From Spirochaetota bacterium (lineage in GTDB: Bacteria > Spirochaetota > Brachyspiria > Brachyspirales > JACRPF01): a stretch of DNA of 64,000 nucleotides. Position numbers and translations under genes: made by a program. How positions within the stretch are numbered: the stretch's first letter is position 1; every line of letters starts with the position of its first letter. The stretch spans positions 62,001 through 126,000 of the forward strand of contig JACRPF010000011.1 in assembly GCA_016214035.1 (NCBI GenBank). The letters are read 5' to 3'. The notes beneath the pieces were generated by a model, which was not told the origin of the DNA, did not search any database, and was given only the letters and a program-made list of their open reading frames with translations. This document shows, piece after piece, positions 15,440-23,907 of the stretch.

Positions 15440-18151
15440 TCAGTTCCTATCGTCTGCAACTGAAAATACGGCAAGGTCGTCAAGCGCACCGGTGTAATTA
15501 CCGCCGAGAACTATCGTGCAGTTAAAGTGTTCGCGCCCCGGCTGAAGTGTTTTCGACCCGGCGGGCTTACCGTTGATGCGCGCCGAAAGTGCGGTCTCAT
15601 CGAATGTAATGCGCACTCGATTCCAGCTGTCATCAACGAGCTTCTCCGTCGTCATGAATCCGTCGGACACAACGGCGCGTTTACCTTCGCGCATGACGTT
15701 GAGCGTACCGTCAGGCAGGAGCGACAGCGTCACCGCCGATGAACCGCCGCCCCGCTTGATGATGCTCTGTGTGCCGCTTCTGCCCGCTTTCGGTTTGAGA
15801 TACAGGTCGATGGTGCATGCGCCGAGCGGCCAGCTTCGAAGCCGCAGCTTCAGCGAGTTGGTCCCCGTGAATGTCATGCTGGTGCCGCCGTCATGACCGC
15901 CGGAAGTCAGGAATGAACGGTTCTCCCACACCGGCAGGTCGCGCTCACCGAGCGTATCGATGAAGCCGTTCTCGAACGTCCAGCGTCCGGCAAGAAAGTT
16001 TGCGGGATGCACGGATACTTTTCTCACAACAGGTGTCTGCTGCGCCGGAGTCTCGAGAAAACCGCTCAGGAGCGGTATCCCGGGCGCTTCGGCAAGTGTC
16101 TCAAGATTGAAAAATGCTTCAGTAACAGGTATCGACCGCGGCTGTGATGCTGCGAACGGTGTTGCCGCCGACGAATAAAAAACCGTTCCCGTTGATGTCT
16201 CAATACGTGCATAAAATATATCGTTCTCATGCGCCGGGCGCGAATCGAGTGTAAGCGACAATGTTCCGCTGCGAACGTTGAGCGGTGAATGATCCATGAT
16301 GAAGCAGTCTATCTCCGACGGTTTGATGTGGAGCGAGCCGCCTTTGACATCAATATATGTTCCCTGATGCGCGCATATATCGTTCAGTGAAAGATTCGTC
16401 TCCGTTCCTGATGCTTTCACTGTGAGCACCGCATTTCCATCATTACGCAGTGCCGCCATCATCACACCGGACCATGACGGCGTCTTTTCGATGAACAGCT
16501 CCTGCGGAGAGACTTTGAACGATTCGCTCTTCGCCTGCCCGAACTGATTCGCGTCGATGAACGTACCGCCTGAAATTGCAGCCGTGAATTTCGGCACGTT
16601 CTTCCGGCGTATCTCAAGATACGCAAGCCATCCATCGTTCGTACCGAATTCGCCGATGGGCCTGTCGTTGCGCCAGAGTGTCGCATGTGTTACGGAAACG
16701 TCGGTCCCAAGTGAGAGACGTGCCGTGATCATCGTTCCCTGCTGCTGTACCAAAAGGCGCGCCTCGTTCGTAGCCATCTCATGCGGCGGCACACGAACGG
16801 TCACCTGGTTCTGTATCCATCCGCTTTTCAGGAATACGGCCGGCAGTTTCCGCTCGATGAGATATCCGTCCTTTGTCTCGATACGAACCGTCGGAACGAC
16901 ACACGGCGAATAGCAATAGTCGGCTGTCGGTATCTGCCACTCCGCGCGGGAGAAATCTTTCGTTGAGACCGATTTCGGTGCAAGCTCACAGCATTTCTTG
17001 CCGTCATTATCCGACAGATAACCCGACACCGTCGCCGCTGCCGATACGGCGCGTGTCGGTATGGACATCGCTTCAATGCGGAGAAGCGTTCCGATTATCT
17101 CCTCGCGATGATACGCGAAATACACGCGCGGTACGTCAGCTTCCGGTGCGGCACCTTTGAAATATCCGGTGAACGCTTTCAGCAGCTCGGTGTTCGCATG
17201 GAAGGTAAACAGCATTGGATACATCGGCGTCTCTTCAAGGTCGTTCCAGGTGGTGATATGCAGCCACTCGCCACCGGTTTTCCGCATCGTGTCAAAATTC
17301 TCGAAGAGCTGATCGAACCCGCGGTACGGCTGATAATAATCGTTGCGTCCGCCGAGCCAGCCGCCGAGATATCCCGGCCAGAGGCAGGGCATGTAGGAGC
17401 GGCCGCCGTCACGCGCGGCTTTACACACGATGGGCGCGCTCTCGGCAACAGGCTGAAACACCGAATCGTTCCTGTGAAATGAGCCGAAGCTGTAGAACAT
17501 GTCGAAGCATGCGTTATACGGCGTCACCTTTTCCGCCGACATCTTTTTATCATACCCGGCGCCGATATCGCCGATGAGAAATATTTCATAGCCCGTTTCT
17601 TTGAGACGACGACGGACATCACGCCAGCCATCGGGAGTTCGGCCCATGGAGCCATAGGTAATAAATACCGGTTTGCCGTCGATGACAGGATAATTCGGAT
17701 GCGTACAGATGTTCGTTATCATCTCGGTGATTTTTTTCACATACCATTCCGTATCCTTAGTTCCGGCTCCGTCGAGACAGATGCCCACCATGAACGGCGT
17801 GCCTTCATATGCATTGAGCATCGCGATCGTCTGCCCGGTGAAGGCCACGCTTTTACTGTCAGCGTTCATCACGACATCAACAAAGAATCCGTCGATGCCG
17901 GAGCGCACCGCGTTTGACATCTCGTCACGGTAATCACCCGCTTCGTTTTTGACGGGATAGCGCCATGCAAAGTCATAATGAGTTATGGCGGAATAGGAAA
18001 CGTCGGTGGCAAAATGCCAGGCGACATAATGGCACCACACGCGCTTCTCGTTCGTGCCGATGTTCATCGCATATGCTGCGGAACATATCGTAACCGCGCT
18101 GATCGCGCCGAGAAGCGTGATGTTCATCATCCGTTTGAATGATACTACCAT
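15440..18151 (-). CDS. secreted GH71-like alpha-glucanase with C-terminal LamG-like domain
   Basis: 903 residues with signal peptide (cleavage near AYA-MN, about residue 28). Residues ~35-345 resemble glycoside hydrolase family 71 (alpha-1,3-glucanase): VWCHYVAWHF, GIDGFFVDVV, GKPVFITYGS, YMPCLWPGY and TWNDLEET, the last carrying the usual Asp-Glu pair. Central parts are beta-rich and unassigned. Residues ~745-900 look like a concanavalin/LamG domain (GRWTFENGFIDT, LDDLAVF). It should cleave or bind an alpha-glucan or related polymer outside the cytoplasm. GGAGG stands five bases before the ATG. It is divergent from the AraC regulator at 18241, which is the obvious candidate to control it. 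Confidence 0.7.
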   Translation of the reverse strand: MVVSFKRMMNITLLGAISAVTICSAAYAMNIGTNEKRVWCHYVAWHFATDVSYSAITHYDFAWRYPVKNEAGDYRDEMSNAVRSGIDGFFVDVVMNADSKSVAFTGQTIAMLNAYEGTPFMVGICLDGAGTKDTEWYVKKITEMITNICTHPNYPVIDGKPVFITYGSMGRTPDGWRDVRRRLKETGYEIFLIGDIGAGYDKKMSAEKVTPYNACFDMFYSFGSFHRNDSVFQPVAESAPIVCKAARDGGRSYMPCLWPGYLGGWLGGRNDYYQPYRGFDQLFENFDTMRKTGGEWLHITTWNDLEETPMYPMLFTFHANTELLKAFTGYFKGAAPEADVPRVYFAYHREEIIGTLLRIEAMSIPTRAVSAAATVSGYLSDNDGKKCCELAPKSVSTKDFSRAEWQIPTADYCYSPCVVPTVRIETKDGYLIERKLPAVFLKSGWIQNQVTVRVPPHEMATNEARLLVQQQGTMITARLSLGTDVSVTHATLWRNDRPIGEFGTNDGWLAYLEIRRKNVPKFTAAISGGTFIDANQFGQAKSESFKVSPQELFIEKTPSWSGVMMAALRNDGNAVLTVKASGTETNLSLNDICAHQGTYIDVKGGSLHIKPSEIDCFIMDHSPLNVRSGTLSLTLDSRPAHENDIFYARIETSTGTVFYSSAATPFAASQPRSIPVTEAFFNLETLAEAPGIPLLSGFLETPAQQTPVVRKVSVHPANFLAGRWTFENGFIDTLGERDLPVWENRSFLTSGGHDGGTSMTFTGTNSLKLRLRSWPLGACTIDLYLKPKAGRSGTQSIIKRGGGSSAVTLSLLPDGTLNVMREGKRAVVSDGFMTTEKLVDDSWNRVRITFDETALSARINGKPAGSKTLQPGREHFNCTIVLGGNYTGALDDLAVFSVADDRN

Positions 18152-18176
18152 GCTGACCTCCGCAATAACTGCGATC

Positions 18177-18205
18177 AGTATACACCAGTGCGGTCATGGA
18201 AGCAA
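18177..18205 (-). promoter_or_regulatory. promoter of the GH71-like gene
   Basis: TTGCTT (18205-18200), 17-bp spacer, TATACT (18182-18177) on the minus strand. It shares the 89-bp intergenic space with the AraC promoter, so an AraC-type regulator could act on both. Confidence 0.5.
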
Positions 18206-18234
18206 TTGAATTTTTGATAAAAAGCATTTAAACT
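18206..18234 (+). promoter_or_regulatory. probable leaderless promoter of the AraC regulator
   Basis: TTGAAT (18206-18211), 17-bp spacer, TAAACT (18229-18234), with six bases to the ATG. The -10 is weak but the geometry matches the other leaderless promoters in the window. Confidence 0.4.
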
Positions 18235-18240
18235 TTACGG

Positions 18241-19086
18241 ATGAGCATTGAACGCAGACCCCTGCACGAATCGTATTTCAGCAACATCGATCTTGAGATA
18301 CTCTATTTCGGCAGATCGTCACATCTGGATGATATGAGCACTGATATGTACCGGCATCCGTCGCTGTTCAACAGACTCTGGTACATCACCGGCGGGAAAG
18401 CGCTGCTCACGATGAACGGAACAGAGACAACGCTCAGGCGCGGTATGATGTGCCTCATCCCCGTCAACACGAAATGCGCTGTCGATACGGCGGTGCGCCT
18501 CGACAAGGTCTGGGTTGATTTCCGGTTGCCGATCTATTCGCTGGTCGATGCGTTCGAGCTTGTGCATCCGCGTGTCACGCGTCCCTTTTCATCGTACCGG
18601 AGTTCACCGGTGTTCCGCTATTTCAAAAGTACGAACATGCTCCACAGCGCGGTCATGAAACAGCGCATAATGCTCGACGCGCTATCGTTCATCGGCGCGG
18701 ATGACATGAAACTGTTCGATGAAAGACTTCGTAACGTCCTGGAATACCGTACGGTGCTCGATTATATCAGCCGGCATCTTTCCATTCGGCTTACGGTGCA
18801 CGATCTTGCGAATGCGGCGGGCGTGAGCGGCTATTATCTTTCGGCAAAATTCAGAAAGGACATGGGCATCGGCCTTAAGCAGTACATCGACCGGAGGATT
18901 ATCGCGGCGGCGCAGCAGGAGCTTCGCGGTGCCAGAAGCATGCGGGAGATAGCACGGGGCCTGGGCTTTCGCGATATCACGTACTTCTCGACATATTTCA
19001 AACATCACATGGGAATATCACCGATGGCGTACCGGCATATGCCCTCGCCGGAACGCATGGTCAGCGGCAGATATAGAGCACCGTGA
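18241..19086 (+). CDS. AraC-family transcriptional regulator
   Basis: 281 residues. An N-terminal cupin-like sensing half (LWYITGGKALLTMNG, RRGMMCLIPVN) is followed by the two helix-turn-helix motifs of AraC/XylS proteins: LTVHDLANAAGVSGYYLSAKF and MREIARGLGFRDITYFSTYFKHHMG, each shown here only in part. The second motif is typical of sugar-utilisation regulators. The location, divergent from the GH71-like gene, suggests it activates that gene in response to an oligosaccharide (inference). Its 3' end overlaps the convergent methyltransferase gene by 26 bases. The start has no Shine-Dalgarno sequence; see the promoter entry. Confidence 0.85.
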   Translation: MSIERRPLHESYFSNIDLEILYFGRSSHLDDMSTDMYRHPSLFNRLWYITGGKALLTMNGTETTLRRGMMCLIPVNTKCAVDTAVRLDKVWVDFRLPIYSLVDAFELVHPRVTRPFSSYRSSPVFRYFKSTNMLHSAVMKQRIMLDALSFIGADDMKLFDERLRNVLEYRTVLDYISRHLSIRLTVHDLANAAGVSGYYLSAKFRKDMGIGLKQYIDRRIIAAAQQELRGARSMREIARGLGFRDITYFSTYFKHHMGISPMAYRHMPSPERMVSGRYRAP

Positions 19087-19651
19087 GTCCGCGGAGCGGA
19101 ATGACGCTAACGGATGAAAAATGTGCGCGCATCTCGCTTTCCGCATTGTCGCGGAAATTAAAATAATCGCCGCCCTCGAAGAACTCAATGATGCTTGCGC
19201 CGATATTCCGTTTTTTCCCGTAGTCGATGAACACAACCGCATCCTTCGCAAGCCGTTTCGCTTCACGGTAGAGACCGGCACGATGCGGCGCGGTGAGTCC
19301 GTGCGCGACAAACGACGAAACAACCAGCGAGAACGTTTTGTCGGCGAACGGCAGTGCCTCGCCCGGACGCACCAGATGAAACGGTATGGCGTTCTTGGTG
19401 TGATGTTTCGCCTGACGGAGCATCGACGCGGACGCATCAGCGCCGGTGACGGCAAGCCCGCGCTCATGGAGCACGGACGTGAGCGCTCCGGTGCCGCAGC
19501 CGATATCAAGCACCGCGGTTTCCGGCTTCATCGATACATGAGCAGCGAGCACATCAAGTGTCTGCGGGAACATCCGCCGCTGATATTTAAAAAACAATCC
19601 ATATACCGGCGCGATGATGTCAAACAGCCGTATATGCCGTTCAATGGTCAT
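19061..19651 (-). CDS. SAM-dependent class I methyltransferase
   Basis: 196 residues. VLDIGCGTGALT is the SAM-binding motif I, VTGADASASML motif II with the acidic ribose-binding Asp, and LPFADKTFSLVVSSFV motif IV. The length and the start (DIIAPVYGLFFKYQRR) resemble the UbiE/COQ5-like group that methylates small molecules, but the substrate is unknown. It is likely co-transcribed with the sialate O-acetylesterase upstream (37-base gap). No clear ribosome-binding site. Confidence 0.8.
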   Translation of the reverse strand: MTIERHIRLFDIIAPVYGLFFKYQRRMFPQTLDVLAAHVSMKPETAVLDIGCGTGALTSVLHERGLAVTGADASASMLRQAKHHTKNAIPFHLVRPGEALPFADKTFSLVVSSFVAHGLTAPHRAGLYREAKRLAKDAVVFIDYGKKRNIGASIIEFFEGGDYFNFRDNAESEMRAHFSSVSVIPLRGLTVLYICR

Positions 19652-19688
19652 TTACAATGCACCGCGTTGTGTCCGCGGGACCGTATGC

Positions 19689-21737
19689 TCATTTCGACGG
19701 CACGCCCTGCACCTCGACCTCTCTCAGGAACACGAAACCGTTCTTCTTGTTCTGAAACGACAGGTCATGAACGTCATGAAAGACAATTTTCACGAACGAA
19801 ACTTTTTCAAGCTTGAGCGTACCGGCGTCATAAATTTCGTCGGAATAATTGGTGAATTCTTTCTGCCCAACCGCGGTATAATTCTCTCCGTCCGATGAAA
19901 CGAGGACTTCCACCGTCTTCGTTCCGCCGAGTTTCGAGTTATACACGCGGATGGCGCTCACGTTGAATGAGCCCTTCAAATCGATGACGGCGTTCTTCGG
20001 AAAATTCGTCGCACTGTCCGTGGAGAACACATTGCGTCCGTTGTCGTCGGCGATACCGTCCGTAAGTCCGCCGTAATTGCCGGCAGCGTTCTGCGCCGCA
20101 TTCGGATGCGAACACTTCCACGGTTTGTTCATCGCAATGCCGCCGATCTTCCCTGCTTCGCCCGGTTCGAAATTGTCGCTCCTGAACGGTACAGCAGGAA
20201 AGTCTTCTTTGTTGTAGAGATTTGCCAGCGGGAAATTCGCCCACGCATAGCGTATCGCAACGGGATTCGGGACTTCTGCGCTGGTGACGGTAACGGTGTT
20301 GCTTTTTATCTCAGCATCAGCCCATTTGAATTTTTTGTCCTCGCCGCAGACTGCGAATCCCTTGAGTATTCCTGCGGGCAGTGTGCGTGTATCAAGCGTT
20401 ACTTCTTTCGCTACGAGTCCGCCGCCGATATTGTCGAACGTGACGATGGCCTTTGCGCCGTCGAATTTCACGGCTTTAAACATCGGTCCCGAAGCGACGA
20501 TGTTCTTGCCATAAACGGATTTAAGCGCCACCGCTGCGAGACGTCCGCCGACCAGTTCCTTGTACGGCGGGTGTATGTTCTTCTCGAGACCGCCGTCGAT
20601 GGCGAGCGCCATGCCCGTATTCGGCAATGACAGCGTCATCGTCTGCGCCTCGCGGAGATACGCCCAGTTCGGGTCCTCGGGTTTTTCGTTCACGGTCATG
20701 TATCCGGCAAGCTGCACGAAGAAAAAGTAGAACGGACCCGGCGCCCATTCCGAACGCCATTGTTCTATCATCGCGGGAAAGAACGTCCGGTAGACGATGG
20801 GACGTCCGGAGTCGGATTCGCCCTGATACCAGATGGCGCCCTTGATGGTATATTCACGGAGCGGCGCTATCATCGCATTGTAAAGTCCCGAATTGCGTTT
20901 GATGTGATTGGGACCCATCGGCGGTTCCGGCATTCTCCCGACCTTTTCACCGGCCTTCTGTTTGTCTTTCCATATTTTCAACTCATTGGTGTACCGCTCG
21001 TTGGCTTTCGGAAAATTACTCACCGCCTGTTCGTAGCTGTCGACGTAGGGTTTGAACTCCGGCTTACTGGTGAGTGTTGCCCGCGACACCCAGCTTGAAA
21101 CCGATGTACCGCCGATGGTGGTGAAGATAAGGCCGATGGGTACGCCGGCTTCCGGCTGCAGTTTTTTCCCGAAAAAATATCCCGTAGCACTGAAGTCCTC
21201 GATGGCCGTTCCCGCACAGACGCGCCAGTTGCTCCAGTCACCGCGGTCGGGCGTCACCTTTTCCTCGGGTTCATCCGCCGCGCGCGATGCTACTTTATAA
21301 AGACGTATCATGTCGTTGCTGAAATCGCCGGGTATGTCCGCGAACATGGTGAATATCCCGTTCTCATATGTCTTGTAATATTTTATCGACGTCTGCATAT
21401 TCGACTGTCCGGTGCAGAGCCATATATCGCCGAGGAGCAGGTTTTTTATCACGATAGTGTTCTTCGCGGTCACTGTCATGGTGAACGGTCCGCCCGCCTT
21501 CATCGGTTTGAAGATCACTTTCCATTTGCCGTCCTTCACGGTGCCGGACACTTTCTGCCCGTTGAACTCAACGGTGACCTGTTCGCCCTCGTCGCCGGTG
21601 CCGTATACCGGCAGATCGGTCTCGCGCTGGAGCACGGCATTGTCCGTGAACAATCCGTGCAGCTTCACGTCGGGCAGAAGCGGAAAGGCGCAGAGAAACA
21701 TTCCGAAAGCAAGCAGCGTGAGAATTCGTTGATTCAT
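19689..21737 (-). CDS. sialate O-acetylesterase-type secreted esterase with C-terminal discoidin-like domain
   Basis: 682 residues with a signal peptide (LLAFGMFLCAFPLL). LWLCTGQSNM-type block (here DIWLCTGQSNMQ) carries the SGNH serine, FTTIGGTSVSSW the glycine region, and GAIWYQGESDS the third block of the SASA family. The C-terminal ~130 residues resemble an F5/8 type C carbohydrate-binding domain (AVIDLKGSFNVSAIRVYN, FLREVEVQG). It removes O-acetyl groups from sialic acids or, in environmental bacteria, more often from xylan or pectin side chains; which is unknown. GGGAGT stands before the ATG. It joins several other de-acylating enzymes in this window. Confidence 0.85.
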   Translation of the reverse strand: MNQRILTLLAFGMFLCAFPLLPDVKLHGLFTDNAVLQRETDLPVYGTGDEGEQVTVEFNGQKVSGTVKDGKWKVIFKPMKAGGPFTMTVTAKNTIVIKNLLLGDIWLCTGQSNMQTSIKYYKTYENGIFTMFADIPGDFSNDMIRLYKVASRAADEPEEKVTPDRGDWSNWRVCAGTAIEDFSATGYFFGKKLQPEAGVPIGLIFTTIGGTSVSSWVSRATLTSKPEFKPYVDSYEQAVSNFPKANERYTNELKIWKDKQKAGEKVGRMPEPPMGPNHIKRNSGLYNAMIAPLREYTIKGAIWYQGESDSGRPIVYRTFFPAMIEQWRSEWAPGPFYFFFVQLAGYMTVNEKPEDPNWAYLREAQTMTLSLPNTGMALAIDGGLEKNIHPPYKELVGGRLAAVALKSVYGKNIVASGPMFKAVKFDGAKAIVTFDNIGGGLVAKEVTLDTRTLPAGILKGFAVCGEDKKFKWADAEIKSNTVTVTSAEVPNPVAIRYAWANFPLANLYNKEDFPAVPFRSDNFEPGEAGKIGGIAMNKPWKCSHPNAAQNAAGNYGGLTDGIADDNGRNVFSTDSATNFPKNAVIDLKGSFNVSAIRVYNSKLGGTKTVEVLVSSDGENYTAVGQKEFTNYSDEIYDAGTLKLEKVSFVKIVFHDVHDLSFQNKKNGFVFLREVEVQGVPSK

Positions 21738-21808
21738 AGTGTACTCCCGTGGAACGATGTGTTATTCTACCATGCCGTACTGCTTACGCAAACCGAATCC
21801 GGCACGTA

Positions 21809-21976
21809 TCAGCGGTACCGATAGCCGAAACGGTCATTGATGTTGATCTCGGAATTGAGCTTCCGTTTCTTTTTTTTCTTCAGGGCAGATGCGGGCGCTT
21901 CATCCTGTTTCGATATTTTCTTCTCTGCCGGTATTTCAGCGCCGGTAATGTTTTTCGCTTCATCGCTCTTTTCCAT
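21809..21976 (-). CDS. small lysine-rich protein (55 residues)
   Basis: A compact frame beginning ATG 21976 and ending TGA 21809. The protein is hydrophilic, starts acidic/lysine-mixed, has a KKKKKRK run near residue 33-39 and ends ININDRFGYRYR. No domain recognised. It lies 21 bases after the stop of the ArsC/Spx-like gene on the same strand, so it is probably the second gene of that transcript. The basic run followed by a conserved-looking tail suggests a nucleic-acid- or ribosome-associated small protein, but that is a guess. Confidence 0.5.
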   Translation of the reverse strand: MEKSDEAKNITGAEIPAEKKISKQDEAPASALKKKKKRKLNSEININDRFGYRYR

Positions 21977-21997
21977 TATATCATATCATCCGTTTTT

Positions 21998-22327
21998 CTA
22001 TTTTTTCCAGGACTTCCATATGTCTTCCCGGATACCGGCCGTCGCCGCGTTTCCGTTCCGTACCAGCGGTGTTTTGATGACTGCCTGATGCGTGAGAAGC
22101 ATATCACGTTTGTCGGCGAGATACTGCACGGATGCATAATCCTTCGCCGCGGTGTCGATGAGCGCTTCAATACCGCAGGAGCGTATGACCGCGTCCAGTT
22201 CACCGCCCGACACCGGTTTCTCGGCGATGTTCACGAAATGCACCGGAATGCCGCGTTCCTTGAAATACCGGAGCGCCTTCTGCGTATCGCGGCACTTTTT
22301 TGTTCCGAATATCTGAATTGCCATCAT
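21998..22327 (-). CDS. ArsC/Spx-family thioredoxin-fold protein
   Basis: 109 residues from ATG 22327 (or the adjacent ATG 22324); a longer frame upstream overlaps the promoter. IQIFGTKKCRDTQKAL has a single active cysteine (KKC-R), as in ArsC/YffB/Spx-type proteins, followed by RYFKERGIPVHFVNI, and the C-terminal TPLVRNG is the conserved cis-proline region. It could be an arsenate-reductase-like enzyme or a Spx-like regulator; the missing second Cys of Spx and the lack of an ars operon favour an uncharacterised YffB-like oxidoreductase. Confidence 0.75.
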   Translation of the reverse strand: MMAIQIFGTKKCRDTQKALRYFKERGIPVHFVNIAEKPVSGGELDAVIRSCGIEALIDTAAKDYASVQYLADKRDMLLTHQAVIKTPLVRNGNAATAGIREDIWKSWKK

Positions 22328-22356
22328 ATTGCCGATCCCGTTTGAACTGGATATCA

Positions 22357-22384
22357 AGTATATTGTGTTCGTCACCATAGTCAA
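22357..22384 (-). promoter_or_regulatory. promoter of the ArsC-like gene
   Basis: TTGACT (22384-22379), 16-bp spacer, TATACT (22362-22357) on the minus strand; leader of roughly 25 bases. Confidence 0.6.
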
Positions 22385-22497
22385 TACGCTGTGCGGAATA
22401 TCGTTGATGACACACGACGGATATACTGCAGCATCGCGGACGGAGCATGGAATTTAGTAAAATGCGATCTCGCGGAGAATTACGTTTGACGCACACA

Positions 22498-22526
22498 TAG
22501 ACAAATCACGCGAATTGTACTATATT
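22498..22526 (+). promoter_or_regulatory. promoter of the acetylxylan esterase gene
   Basis: TAGACA (22498-22503), 17-bp spacer, TATATT (22521-22526). Leader of about 48 bases with AAGGAG before the ATG at 22581. Confidence 0.5.
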
Positions 22527-22580
22527 GTCTGCACGGTTTCGCGACCGTTGTTCATGTAAACGTTCAAGGAGTCTTCCATT

Positions 22581-23867
22581 ATGCAGCACACATCACGACG
22601 ATCGGTATCAGCATCGATATTCCCGCTGCTGGCATTGATGCTGTCAGCGGCGATAGCATATGCCGGCACGTTTACGTTCACGGGCGTCACGGATAAAAAC
22701 CCGATGACGTATACTGCCGGCGAAAAAATGGTGTTCACCGTGCAGCTCCTCGAGGACGGCAAACCCGTATCTGGAAAAAAGCTCACCTGGCTCCGGCGCG
22801 GTGACGATGGAAAGACCAACGGCGGAACGGCGGTGTCGTCGGCTGACGAACCGCTCACCATCACTACATCGATAGACATACCGGGATTCGTCCATATCAT
22901 CGTGACCGCAAGCGACGAGAACGGCAAACGGCTCATGAATGCCGACAAACAGGCGCCGGGATTCGACGGCGGTGCCGGTGTCGCACTCGACAAGATAGAG
23001 GGATGGCCCGAGCCCGCAGATTTCGATGTGTTCTGGGCCAAGCAGAAAGCGAAACTCGCGGCAGTCCTCGTCCGCGCCGACATGGTGCCGTCAACATCAG
23101 ACAAACCCGAAGTCGAAGTCTTTGATGTAAAGGTTGACTGCCCGGGCAAGATGCCCGTATCCGGCTATCTCTGCAAGCCGAAGAACGCCGCGGCGAAATC
23201 GCTTCCCGCTCGGGTGAGCTTTCACGGCTACGGCGTCAGCAGCGCGAACAAAAACACCTGGGCCGGTGTGAACTCGATAGCATTCGACATCAACGCGCAC
23301 GGCATAATCAACGGGCAGTCGAAAGATTATTATCAGAACCTGAGGGATACCACGCTCAAGGGGTACGCCTGGAACGACGAAGAGAACAAAGACCCGGAGA
23401 CCGCATATTTCAACGGCATGTTTTTCCGTGTGCTTCGCGCGCTTGAGTTCGTCAAATCGCTGCCGGAATGGGACGGCAAAACGCTTATTGTCAGCGGCGG
23501 AAGTCAGGGCGGATTACAGTGTCTCATCGCAGCAGGACTTGACCCCGATGTCAGTCGCTGCGATGCGAGCATACCCTGGTGCTGCGACCTCGGCGGACGC
23601 AACCGCAACCGTCTCAGCGGCTGGTTCATGAAATGGACCGATGCACTCGGTTATTACGACGCGGCCAATCATGCCAAGCGCATCAAATGCAAGACCTACA
23701 TCTATGCGGGCCTCGGCGATTACACCTGTCCGCCGTCAACCGAAGCCGTTCTCTACTATAATATTACGGCACCGAAAAAGCTTGAGTTCCAGCAGGGCCG
23801 CACCCACGGCTATACGATGCCGGGCGGCGCCAAGTATTCCATCAAGAGCGACGATTGGACCGATTAA
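22581..23867 (+). CDS. secreted acetylxylan esterase, CE7-like
   Basis: 428 residues, signal peptide of about 28 residues. Residues ~30-120 are an immunoglobulin-like beta domain (VFTVQLLEDGKPVSGKK). The catalytic alpha/beta-hydrolase part shows the carbohydrate esterase 7 signature: RVSFHGYG, the insertion with ETAYFNGMFFRVLRALEF, nucleophile elbow SGGSQGG, acid GLGDYTCPP, and histidine GRTHGY. CE7 enzymes deacetylate short xylo-oligosaccharides and cephalosporin C. Here the N-terminal Ig-like extension and export signal indicate a periplasmic or secreted enzyme. It fits with the other esterases and glycosidases nearby as part of acetylated hemicellulose use. Confidence 0.88.
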   Translation: MQHTSRRSVSASIFPLLALMLSAAIAYAGTFTFTGVTDKNPMTYTAGEKMVFTVQLLEDGKPVSGKKLTWLRRGDDGKTNGGTAVSSADEPLTITTSIDIPGFVHIIVTASDENGKRLMNADKQAPGFDGGAGVALDKIEGWPEPADFDVFWAKQKAKLAAVLVRADMVPSTSDKPEVEVFDVKVDCPGKMPVSGYLCKPKNAAAKSLPARVSFHGYGVSSANKNTWAGVNSIAFDINAHGIINGQSKDYYQNLRDTTLKGYAWNDEENKDPETAYFNGMFFRVLRALEFVKSLPEWDGKTLIVSGGSQGGLQCLIAAGLDPDVSRCDASIPWCCDLGGRNRNRLSGWFMKWTDALGYYDAANHAKRIKCKTYIYAGLGDYTCPPSTEAVLYYNITAPKKLEFQQGRTHGYTMPGGAKYSIKSDDWTD

Positions 23868-23907
23868 TATATCTCGCGCCTGACATGAACGGCACACGGT
23901 TGTACTG

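Noticed and set aside
19061-19086. Frameshift or fusion between the AraC and methyltransferase genes
   Set aside because: They are convergent and overlap by 26 bases; both proteins have complete ends.
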